Shown: positions 9,401 through 17,130 of the stretch, in pieces
Position numbering within the stretch: position 1 is the first letter of the stretch
Layout: each line of letters opens with the position of its first letter
Assembly: GCF_001735805.1 (NCBI RefSeq)
Contig: NZ_CP017248.1
Span: 1,178,001-1,242,000 of the forward strand
From: Streptomyces fodineus
GTDB lineage: Bacteria > Actinomycetota > Actinomycetes > Streptomycetales > Streptomycetaceae
Direction: 5' to 3'
Length of the DNA stretch: 64,000 nt
The notes under the pieces: model-generated
The model's database searches: none
Told to the model about the DNA's origin: nothing
Seen by the model: the letters and a program-made list of their open reading frames with translations, nothing else
Program-made: the position numbers and the translations under genes

Positions 9401-10429
9401 TCAGTCCTGGGCGCGGCCCGTCGTCACGCGCGCGATCACGAGCGCGACGAGGATGATCCCGCCGTAGATGGCCTGGATCCAGAACGACGGCACCTGGGCG
9501 AGGGTGAGTAGGTTCTGTACGACGCCCAGGAGGAGGACGCCGGTCAGCGCGCCGAACATGGTGCCCTTGCCGCCGTCCAGGCCGATGCCGCCGATCACCG
9601 CGGCCGCGAACACGGTGAAGATCATGTTCTGGCCCTGGTTGGCGCTGATCGCGCCGACGTACCCGGTCTGCAGCAGCCCGCCGAGCGAGGCGAGGACGCC
9701 CGCGACCACGTACACGCCGAGCATGACCCGGTCCACCCGGACACCGGCCGCGCGGGCGGCGTCCGCGTTGCCGCCGATCGCGTACAGGGCGCGGCCGGTG
9801 CGGTGGTACTTCAGCACGAACCCGGCGACGGCGAAGGCGACCGCGGCGAGCCACACCGACAGCGGCACGTTGAGGAAGGTGGTGGTGGCCAGGGAGTAGA
9901 AGCTGTCGGGCATGCCGAACAGGGTCTTGCCCTTGGTGGCGCCGACCAGCAGGCCGCGCAGCACGATGAGCATCGCGAGCGTCACGATGAACGCGTTGAG
10001 CCGGAACTTCACGACGAGGACGCCGTTGAAGGCGCCGATCACCGCGCCGACCACCGGAATCGCCGGCAGGGCGAGCCCGGCCGGGAACTCGGTGCCCCAG
10101 CCGGACTGGCTCGCGGGCAGCACCAGCAGCGCGCCGACGGCCGGTGCGATGCCGACCACCGACTCCAGGGAGAGGTCGAACTTGCCGGTGATCAGCACGA
10201 GGGACTCGGCGAGCACGACCATCGCGAGCGCGGCGGAGGCACCGAGGATCGAGATCAGGTTCCGCTCGGTCAGGAACGAGTCGTTGACCGCCGCGCCGAG
10301 CACCATGAGCAGCAACAGCGCGGGCACGAGTGCGAGTTCACGGGCCCGGCGCAGCAGTACGGTCCTGGCCGACCGGGCGTCCGGGTTCTTCGGGGCCGCG
10401 AGCGGCGGGGCGGCCCGGGTGTCAGCCAT
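9401..10429 (-). CDS. ABC sugar importer permease (CUT2 / RbsC type)
   Basis: A 342-residue permease with about nine to ten hydrophobic helices and the ribose-type family pattern ([22 protein letters not shown], then [16 protein letters not shown] and [18 protein letters not shown]). An upstream TTG in frame is possible, but ATG 10429 has GGAG at a spacing of 6. The start lies within the last codons of the ATPase gene. With the neighbouring ATPase and binding protein it forms a complete CUT2 importer, most likely for L-fucose given the downstream enzymes. Confidence 0.92.
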   Translation of the reverse strand: MADTRAAPPLAAPKNPDARSARTVLLRRARELALVPALLLLMVLGAAVNDSFLTERNLISILGASAALAMVVLAESLVLITGKFDLSLESVVGIAPAVGALLVLPASQSGWGTEFPAGLALPAIPVVGAVIGAFNGVLVVKFRLNAFIVTLAMLIVLRGLLVGATKGKTLFGMPDSFYSLATTTFLNVPLSVWLAAVAFAVAGFVLKYHRTGRALYAIGGNADAARAAGVRVDRVMLGVYVVAGVLASLGGLLQTGYVGAISANQGQNMIFTVFAAAVIGGIGLDGGKGTMFGALTGVLLLGVVQNLLTLAQVPSFWIQAIYGGIILVALVIARVTTGRAQD

Positions 10430-11912
10430 GGTCAACTCCTTCGATGGAGGCGATCAGCTCGTGGTCGCGCCAGCCGGCCGGGTGCTCGGCGACGACACGG
10501 CCGTGGAAGAGGACGAGGACGCGGTCGCAGCGGCGCAGGTCGTCGAGTTCGTCGGAGACGACGAGGACGGCGGTGCCGTCGTCGCGGGCGTCGTCCATGC
10601 GGGCGAGCAGCGACTCCTTGGACTTCACGTCGACGCCGGCCGTCGGGTTGATCAGGACCAGCAGGCGGGGCTCGCAGGCGAGGGCGCGGGCCATCACGAC
10701 CTTCTGGGCGTTGCCGCCGGACAGGTCGGAGACGGGCTGCTCCGGGCCCTCGGCGTGGATGTCGAGGCGTTCGATCAGCTCGGCGGCGAAGCGGCGCCGT
10801 GCGTCGGTGGCGACGAATCCGGCCCGGCCGAGCCGGTCCAGCACGCTCAACGTGGCGTTGTCGCCGATGCTCATGCCGGGCACCAGTCCCTGCTCGTGCC
10901 GGTCGCGCGGGACGCAGCCGACCCCGGCCCGCAGGGCGGCCCGTACGTCGCCGAACGGCAGCCTCTCGCCGTCGAGCCGGGCGGTGCCGCCGGTCGGGGT
11001 GTGCAGTCCGGCGAAGGACTCGGCGAGCTCGGTCTTGCCGCTGCCGCTGGAGCCGGCGAGCCCGACGACCTCGCCGCGGCGGACGGTGAGGTCGATATCC
11101 TGGTACGCCGGTGAGGTGAGCCCGTGCGCCTCCAGCAGGGCGGGAGCGCCGTCGTGAACTGCCCTCTCGGGTACGGCCTGTTCGGTGACGGACTCCCCCG
11201 CCATGGCTTCCACCAGCGCCGCCTTCGGCAGCTCGGCGACGGGTGCGGTGGTGATCCAGCGGGCGTCGCGCAGCACGGTGACCGTCTGGCAGACCTCGTA
11301 CACCTCCTGGAGGTGGTGCGAGATGAACAGGAAGGTGACACCGGAGCCCTGGAGGGAGCGCATGCGGGTGAAGAGCCGTTCGATCTCCCGGTTGTCGAGC
11401 TGGGCGGTGGGTTCGTCCAGCACGATGAACCGGGCGCCGAAGCTCAACGCCCGGGCGATCTCCACCATTTGACGGTCCTCGACCCTGAGGTCGGCGGTGC
11501 GCGCCTCGGGGTCGACGTGCACGTCCCAGGTGTCGAGGAGTTCGGTGGCCTCCCGGCGCAGCCGGCGCCAGCTGATGATGCCGCGGCCGGTCGGCTGCCG
11601 GTTGAGGAACAGGTTCTCGGCGACCGTCAGGTCCGGGACGACCGTCGGCTTCTGGTAGACGCAGGCGACCTTGCGGCGCCAGGCGTCCCGGTCGGCGAGC
11701 GGGGGCGCGGGCTCGCCGTCGAAGCGGACCGTGCCCGCGTCCGGGGCCTGGAGGCCGGTGAGGACGTTGACCAGGGTGGACTTGCCGGCGCCGTTGCGGC
11801 CGACCAGGGCGTGGGACTCGCCGGGCAGCACGGTGAGCCGTCCGTCGGCGAGGGCGAGGGTGGGGCCGTACCGTTTGACGACGGCCTCGGCTTCGACCAG
11901 CGGCGTACTCAT
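10422..11912 (-). CDS. ABC sugar importer ATPase, two fused nucleotide-binding domains (CUT2 / RbsA type)
   Basis: A 496-residue protein with two ATPase domains. The first (about 1-240) has GRNGAGKST, the variant signature RVEDRQMVEIARAL and FIVLDEPTAQLD. The second (about 255-496) has GSSGSGKTE and the classic LSGGNAQKVVMARAL. Its Walker B reads LLVLINPTAGVD, where both the Asp and the catalytic Glu of the usual hhhhDEPT are missing. One catalytically weak site is common in RbsA-type ATPases, but loss of both acidic residues is noteworthy. It drives the importer from the cytoplasm. ATG 11912 overlaps the stop of the binding-protein gene (ATGA). Confidence 0.92.
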   Translation of the reverse strand: MSTPLVEAEAVVKRYGPTLALADGRLTVLPGESHALVGRNGAGKSTLVNVLTGLQAPDAGTVRFDGEPAPPLADRDAWRRKVACVYQKPTVVPDLTVAENLFLNRQPTGRGIISWRRLRREATELLDTWDVHVDPEARTADLRVEDRQMVEIARALSFGARFIVLDEPTAQLDNREIERLFTRMRSLQGSGVTFLFISHHLQEVYEVCQTVTVLRDARWITTAPVAELPKAALVEAMAGESVTEQAVPERAVHDGAPALLEAHGLTSPAYQDIDLTVRRGEVVGLAGSSGSGKTELAESFAGLHTPTGGTARLDGERLPFGDVRAALRAGVGCVPRDRHEQGLVPGMSIGDNATLSVLDRLGRAGFVATDARRRFAAELIERLDIHAEGPEQPVSDLSGGNAQKVVMARALACEPRLLVLINPTAGVDVKSKESLLARMDDARDDGTAVLVVSDELDDLRRCDRVLVLFHGRVVAEHPAGWRDHELIASIEGVDHG

Positions 11913-12973
11913 TTGACCGCGTTGCCCCACAGGGTGGGGTCGTCGACGTTGGCCTTGGTGACCAGCGGGGCGGGGAGCTGGTCCTCGAGGATGCCGCCCG
12001 GCAGCCTCACGATCGTGGAGCCGTGGTCGGTGGGGCCGGGCTTGAACGTCTTCCCGGCCATCGCCGCCTTGATGTAGTACAGGCCGTACTTGGCGTAGGC
12101 GTCGGCGGGCTGGGAGACGGTGGCGTCGATCCGGCCCTTGCGGATGGCGTCGTACTCCTGGGGGATGCCGTCGTTGGAGACGATGGCGATGTGGCCCTGC
12201 TGCCCGGCCGGTTTCAGCATGTCCTTGGACTTCAGGGTCTGCAGGGTCGGCGCGAGGTAGACGCCGCCTGCCTGGAGATAGATGCCCTTGATGTCGGGGT
12301 TGGCGCCCAGCAGCGTGTCGAGCTTGGCGGCGGCGGTGTCGGACTCCCACTTGGCGGGTATCTCCAGCACCTTGAGCTTCGGGTACTTCCTCTTCACGCA
12401 GGACCGGAAGGCCTCGGAGCGGTCGCGGCCGTTGACCGAGGCGAGGTCGCCCATGATCTGCACGACCTTGCCGCTGCTCACATGCTGTCCGAGGTAGTCG
12501 CAGGCCTTCTCGCCGTAGGCCACGTTGTCGGCACGCACCACCATGGCGACCTTGCCCTTGTCCGGCGCGACGTCCACGGCGACCACGGGTACGCCCTTGC
12601 GCTCGGCCTGGTCGAGTCCGGCCTGGATCGCGGCGCTGTCCAGCGGGGCGACCACCAACCCCTTGACGCCCTGGGTGAGTTCGTTGTCGATGTCGGTGAT
12701 CTGCTGCGAGGGGTCGCTGTTGGAGTTGACCGTTTTCAGCACCTCGACGCCCTCGGACTTGGCCATCCTGGGCACGTAGTCGTTGTACGACTGCCAGAAC
12801 GGCGAGGTCAGCAGCGGCAGGATCACGCCGACCTTGCCGGTGCCGCCGCTGCCCGCGCTCGCGGTGTCCTTGGTGCTGCCGCAGGCGGCGAGCATGAGGG
12901 AGGCACCGGCGGCCAGGGCCGCCGCGCCGATGATCCGGGACCTGCTGCGCTTCCTGACTGTGCTGGCGGGCAT
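11909..12973 (-). CDS. sugar-binding lipoprotein of the CUT2 importer (LacI-like periplasmic-binding fold)
   Basis: A 354-residue lipoprotein: basic start MPASTVRKRSRSR, hydrophobic core, lipobox LMLAAC, then a ribose-binding-protein fold (KVGVILPLLTSPFWQSYNDYV, ISNDG-like AIVSNDGIPQEYDAIRKG). ATG 12973 has GAGGAG about 7 bases upstream. It is the first gene of the operon, preceded by a promoter with TTGACT and AAGTAT boxes. It should sit on the outer membrane face and deliver sugar to the permease. The sugar is inferred to be L-fucose; rhamnose or another 6-deoxy sugar cannot be excluded from sequence. Confidence 0.92.
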   Translation of the reverse strand: MPASTVRKRSRSRIIGAAALAAGASLMLAACGSTKDTASAGSGGTGKVGVILPLLTSPFWQSYNDYVPRMAKSEGVEVLKTVNSNSDPSQQITDIDNELTQGVKGLVVAPLDSAAIQAGLDQAERKGVPVVAVDVAPDKGKVAMVVRADNVAYGEKACDYLGQHVSSGKVVQIMGDLASVNGRDRSEAFRSCVKRKYPKLKVLEIPAKWESDTAAAKLDTLLGANPDIKGIYLQAGGVYLAPTLQTLKSKDMLKPAGQQGHIAIVSNDGIPQEYDAIRKGRIDATVSQPADAYAKYGLYYIKAAMAGKTFKPGPTDHGSTIVRLPGGILEDQLPAPLVTKANVDDPTLWGNAVK

Positions 12974-13012
12974 CTCGCGGCTCCTCGTCGAGGGTGTTCG
13001 AGCAGACGCGGC

Positions 13013-13041
13013 ATACTTATCAGACCAATAGGCCGAGTCAA
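13013..13041 (-). promoter_or_regulatory. promoter of the fucose operon with internal operator-like half site
   Basis: On the minus strand TTGACT (13036-13041) and AAGTAT (13013-13018) are 17 bases apart. The spacer contains TTGGTCTGAT, which shares TGGTC with the palindrome at 13079-13093, so the FadR-type regulator could bind between the two boxes. Confidence 0.6.
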
Positions 13042-13078
13042 CACCCTCGTGCACGGAAAATTCGAGGATCCCGGGCGT

Positions 13079-13093
13079 AGTGGTCGGACCACT
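13079..13093. promoter_or_regulatory. FadR-type GntR operator, perfect palindrome
   Basis: AGTGGTCGGACCACT is a perfect 15-bp palindrome containing TGGT-CGG-ACCA, the spacing pattern known for FadR-subfamily GntR repressors. It lies 43 bases before the regulator start and 38 bases from the -35 box of the divergent operon. Confidence 0.65.
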
Positions 13094-13136
13094 TGACTGG
13101 TTAGACTGCGGCGCACCCGGGGGAAGGAGGAGCGGC

Positions 13137-13865
13137 GTGGACGAGGAAGAAGTGCCGCAGAAGGGCACGGTGACCCAGCGCGCCATCGAGGAGATCAAGG
13201 CGATGATCGCCGAGGGCCGGCTGGAGCCCGGCCAGCGGCTGCCCACCGAGCGGGACCTGGCGGCCCGGCTGGGCATCTCCCGCAGCTCGATGCGGGAGGC
13301 GATCCGCGCCCTGACCGTGATGGGCGTCCTGGAGGCCCGGCACGGCTCCGGGATCTACGTCACCGCACTGGAGGCCGGCGATCTGCTGGAGACCTTCGGG
13401 GTGGTCGCGGACCTGTCCCGGGGCCCGCGCCTGGTGGAACTCCTCGAAGTCCGCCGGACCCTGGAGTCGACAGCCACCGCATTGGCCGCCGCGCGCATCA
13501 CCGGGGACCAACTGGCCGCCGTGGAGAAGCACTTGGCGGCGATGAACGCCACCGACGACCCCGAGGAGATCCTCGCCCACGACCTCGCCTTCCACCGCGA
13601 GATCGCCGCCGCCGCGGGCAACGAGACCATGGCCGCCATCCTGGAGGGCCTCTCCTCCCGCACCTTCCGCGCCCGTGTCTGGCGCGGCTACCAGGAGGAG
13701 GGCGCCTTCGCCCGCACCCGCCGCGAGCACGCCGCCATCCACCGCGCCCTCCTGGCCCGCGACCCGGAGGCGGCACGCGCGGCGGCGGCGGCCCATGTGG
13801 GCGAGGTGGAGGAGTGGCTGCGGGCCCAGCTCGGGACGCAGGACGGCACGGAGTCCGGGGACTAG
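13137..13865 (+). CDS. GntR-family (FadR subfamily) transcriptional regulator
   Basis: A 242-residue regulator. GTG 13137 was chosen for the strong GAAGGAGG six bases upstream; an earlier in-frame start at 13080 lacks one and would run through the operator. The winged helix occupies about residues 10-80 (LPTERDLAARLGISRSSMREAIRALTVMGVLEARHGSGIYV). An all-helical FCD ligand domain follows, with the metal-binding Asp/His pattern (HDLAFHREIA...). It is transcribed divergently from the fucose operon and probably represses it until a fucose pathway intermediate binds. Confidence 0.92.
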   Translation: MDEEEVPQKGTVTQRAIEEIKAMIAEGRLEPGQRLPTERDLAARLGISRSSMREAIRALTVMGVLEARHGSGIYVTALEAGDLLETFGVVADLSRGPRLVELLEVRRTLESTATALAAARITGDQLAAVEKHLAAMNATDDPEEILAHDLAFHREIAAAAGNETMAAILEGLSSRTFRARVWRGYQEEGAFARTRREHAAIHRALLARDPEAARAAAAAHVGEVEEWLRAQLGTQDGTESGD

Positions 13866-14075
13866 CCGGCAGCGCCTCGCGAGTACGGACGGCACCTGCG
13901 GAACCACGGCACCGCGGACCGGGACGAGGAGGTGCGCGCCGACGAGGCGCCCGGCGGGACGTGGCGGCAGAACCCGGAACCGGCACCGCCGCCACGCTAC
14001 GCGCACTCGTCCGCGTCCGCGGACCCGGCGCCGCCCGCGTCGCCCCCGGCGGACCGACGCGGGCCGCGCCCCGGA

Positions 14076-17000
14076 TCAGCGGCGCAAACGGAGTGTCATC
14101 AGCTCGAAAGGCCGCAGTCGTACGCTGATCCGCTCGCCGTCGCGCACCGGCGGCTCAACCGCGTCGGCCGGCCGTTCCAGCAGGTCCGTCACGGTGACGT
14201 CCACGAACTCGAAACCGGCCGTGAGGGTGGCCCGGGCCCGGCCGCCGTGGGCCTCGTGGAAGCGGACCACCACATCGCCGCTGCCGTCGTCGGCGAGCTT
14301 CACCGCCGTGATCACGACGGCGTCGTGGTCGACGGTGACCAGCGGCGCGACCTCGTGGGCGCCGGTCAGGTGCCGTTCCGGCAGGTTGATCCGCCAGCCC
14401 TCGCGGACCGCGTCGGCGATCGAGGCGCCCGGGATCAGGGCGTGCCGGAAGCGGTGGACGCCCTGGTCTGTCTCGGGGTCGGGGAAGCGCGGGGCGCGCA
14501 GGAGAGAGACACGCACCGTGGTGGTCGTACCGAGGTCGCCGTCGGTGCGCACCATACGGGTCACGTCATGGCCGTACGTCGAGTCGTTGACGACCGCCAC
14601 GCCCCAGCCGGGTTCCTCCAGCTGGACGAAGCGGTGGTTGCACGCCTCGAACTTGGCCGCCTCCCAGGAGGTGTTGGTGTGCGTGGGACGGAAGACATGC
14701 CCGAACTGGGTCTCGGACGCGTACCGTTCGGCGTGCAGGTCGAGCGGGAAGGCGAGCTTGAGGAACTTCTCCGTCTCGTGCCAGTCGACCTCGGTGTCGA
14801 TCACCAGGCGGCGCTCGCCGGGCGGCAGGGACAGCATCTGGGAGACCCGCGAGTCGCCGAAGGAGCGGGTGGTCCGGACCGACACACCGTCCTCGCCGGC
14901 CTGGACCGACTCGGCGTCCGTGAGATCGGTGACCGTGTTCCGGTAGAACGCGTCCACGTCCCAGGCGTCCCACATGTTCGGGAAGTCGGGGTGCAGCTGG
15001 AGGAGCCCGGCGGCCTTGCCGGGGGCGATGGTCTCGCGGTCGGCGTCGAGGTCGTACGCGGAGACGACCAGGCCCCGGGCGTCGATCTCGGCCCGGAGGA
15101 GGCCGTTGTCCAGGACGTATCCGCCGTCGGCCCGTGGAGCGAGGGTCGTTCCCTGAGGCAGCGGGCGTGCTCCGGCACCGCCGGCCCGGACCCCGGCACG
15201 GCTGTGCGGTGCCGCGTTGAAGACCAGGTCCCGGTCGCCGTCGCCGGCGAGTGCCCGCTGTGCCGCGCCGATGATCTCGTCCAGTTCGGCGGCGATCCGC
15301 TCGTACGTCGCCCGTGCCTCCCGGTGCACCCAGGCGATGGACGAGCCGGGCAGGATGTCGTGGAACTGGTGGAGCAGGACCGTCTTCCAGATCCGGTCCA
15401 ACTCCTCGTAAGGATAGGCGGATCCGGTGCGTACGGCGGCCGTGGCCGCCCACAGCTCGGCTTCCCGCAGCAGGTGTTCGCTGCGCCGGTTGCCCTGCTT
15501 GGTCCTGGCCTGACTGGTGAGGGTGGCGCGGTGCAGTTCGAGGTACAGCTCGCCGACCCAGACCGGCGGTGCGGGGTACTCGGCCTCGGCCTTCGTGAAG
15601 AAGGCCCGTGGTGTCTCCCACAGGACGGTCGGCGAGCCTTCGAGGTCGCGCAGCCGGGCCGCCTTGGCGACCATCTCACGGGTCGTGCCGCCGCCTCCGT
15701 CGCCCCAGCCGGTGGGCGCGAGGGAGTGCCGGGCCCGGCCCTTGTCCTTGAAGTTCCGCGCCGCGTGGGCGAGTTCGCCGCCCTTCATGGAGCAGTTGTA
15801 GGTGTCGACGGGCGGGAAGTGGGTGAAGATCCGGGTGCCGTCGATGCCCTCCCACAGGAAGGTGTGGTGCGGGAACTTGTTGGTCTGCGACCAGGAGATC
15901 TTCTGCGTGAGCAGCCACTTGGCGCCGGCCGCCTTGATGATCTGCGGGAGTCCGGCGGCGAAACCGAAGGTGTCGGGCAGCCAGGCCTCCTCGTTCTCGA
16001 TGCCGAACTCGTCGAGGAAGAACCGCTTCCCGTGCACGAACTGCCGGGCCATCGCCTCCGAGCCGGGCATGTTGGTGTCCGACTCCACCCACATCCCGCC
16101 GGCCGGCACGAACCGTCCCTCGGCGACGGCCTTCTTCACCCGCGCCCACACCTCGGGCCGGTGCTCCTTCACCCACGCCCACTGCTGTGCCTGGGACATG
16201 GCGAACACGAACTCCGGCTCGTCCTCGATCAGGGCGGTCATGTTGGAGGTCGTACGGGCCACCTTGCGGACCGTCTCCCGCAGCGGCCACAGCCAGGCCG
16301 AGTCGATGTGCGCGTGCCCGACGGCGCTGATCCGGTGCGCGGACGGTACGGCGGGGGCCGACAGCACACCGGTGAGCTGCTGCCTCGCCCGGTCCGCCGT
16401 GCCGTTCACGTCCTGGAGGTCGACCGCGTCCAGGGCCCGCTCGACGGCGCGCAGGATGTCGTGCCGGCGGGCGGAGTCCACGGGCAGTTCGGCCATCAGC
16501 TCGCCGAGCACCTCCAGGTCCATGACCAGCTGCCACACCGACTCGTCGAAGACGGCGAGGTCCATCCGGGTGAGCGTGTACTGCGGCTCGCTGCCGGCCG
16601 TCTCCTGGTCGCCGAGCTGCGTGGGCAGGAAGGGGTGGTAGTCGAGGATGACCGGGTTGGAGGCGGCCTCGATGTGCAGGACCACCTCCTCCCCGCCCGT
16701 CACCGGGGAGCCGATGCGTACCCACTGGTTGCGTGGGTTCAGGCCCTTCACCGGGGTGCCGTCGGGCCGGTAGACCAGGCCCTCGCACTGGAAGCCGGGC
16801 ATGTTCTCGTCGAAGCCCAGGTCGAGCAGGGCCTCGACGGTCCGCCCGGCCCACTCCCGGGGTACGGTCCCGGTCACCCGGAACCAGCTCGTGCCCCAGG
16901 GAGCACCCCACCGGGCGCCGGCCTCGATGGGCGCCGGCTCGGCGGCGAGTCCCTCCGCGACCGGTACGGGCTCGCCGGGCGCGTGCCAGACGGCGACCCG

Positions 17001-17093
17001 CAGCGGCACGGACTCGGGGTACACGGCGGGGCGGATGCGTTCGTCGAGGACGCGCCTGAGGCGGGCTTCCACCAGAGTGCGGTCGTCATGCAT
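14076..17093 (-). CDS. GH38 alpha-mannosidase
   Basis: A 1005-residue cytoplasmic glycosidase without a signal peptide. The N-terminal ~250 residues are the accessory part of the bacterial type. The catalytic barrel then starts with the zinc-binding GHAHIDSAWLWP, followed by WVESDTNMPGSEAMARQ and WLPDTFGFAAGLPQI, whose Asp is the nucleophile of the family. A large C-terminal beta region completes the normal length. It removes alpha-linked mannose from imported oligosaccharides. It is the last gene of the LacI-linked operon, 37 bp after the GH85 gene. No transporter or signal is needed if substrates come in through the operon's importer. Confidence 0.94.
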   Translation of the reverse strand: MHDDRTLVEARLRRVLDERIRPAVYPESVPLRVAVWHAPGEPVPVAEGLAAEPAPIEAGARWGAPWGTSWFRVTGTVPREWAGRTVEALLDLGFDENMPGFQCEGLVYRPDGTPVKGLNPRNQWVRIGSPVTGGEEVVLHIEAASNPVILDYHPFLPTQLGDQETAGSEPQYTLTRMDLAVFDESVWQLVMDLEVLGELMAELPVDSARRHDILRAVERALDAVDLQDVNGTADRARQQLTGVLSAPAVPSAHRISAVGHAHIDSAWLWPLRETVRKVARTTSNMTALIEDEPEFVFAMSQAQQWAWVKEHRPEVWARVKKAVAEGRFVPAGGMWVESDTNMPGSEAMARQFVHGKRFFLDEFGIENEEAWLPDTFGFAAGLPQIIKAAGAKWLLTQKISWSQTNKFPHHTFLWEGIDGTRIFTHFPPVDTYNCSMKGGELAHAARNFKDKGRARHSLAPTGWGDGGGGTTREMVAKAARLRDLEGSPTVLWETPRAFFTKAEAEYPAPPVWVGELYLELHRATLTSQARTKQGNRRSEHLLREAELWAATAAVRTGSAYPYEELDRIWKTVLLHQFHDILPGSSIAWVHREARATYERIAAELDEIIGAAQRALAGDGDRDLVFNAAPHSRAGVRAGGAGARPLPQGTTLAPRADGGYVLDNGLLRAEIDARGLVVSAYDLDADRETIAPGKAAGLLQLHPDFPNMWDAWDVDAFYRNTVTDLTDAESVQAGEDGVSVRTTRSFGDSRVSQMLSLPPGERRLVIDTEVDWHETEKFLKLAFPLDLHAERYASETQFGHVFRPTHTNTSWEAAKFEACNHRFVQLEEPGWGVAVVNDSTYGHDVTRMVRTDGDLGTTTTVRVSLLRAPRFPDPETDQGVHRFRHALIPGASIADAVREGWRINLPERHLTGAHEVAPLVTVDHDAVVITAVKLADDGSGDVVVRFHEAHGGRARATLTAGFEFVDVTVTDLLERPADAVEPPVRDGERISVRLRPFELMTLRLRR

Positions 17094-17130
17094 GCGGGCT
17101 GCTCCCTGCGCGGTTACGGGTTCCGGGCGG

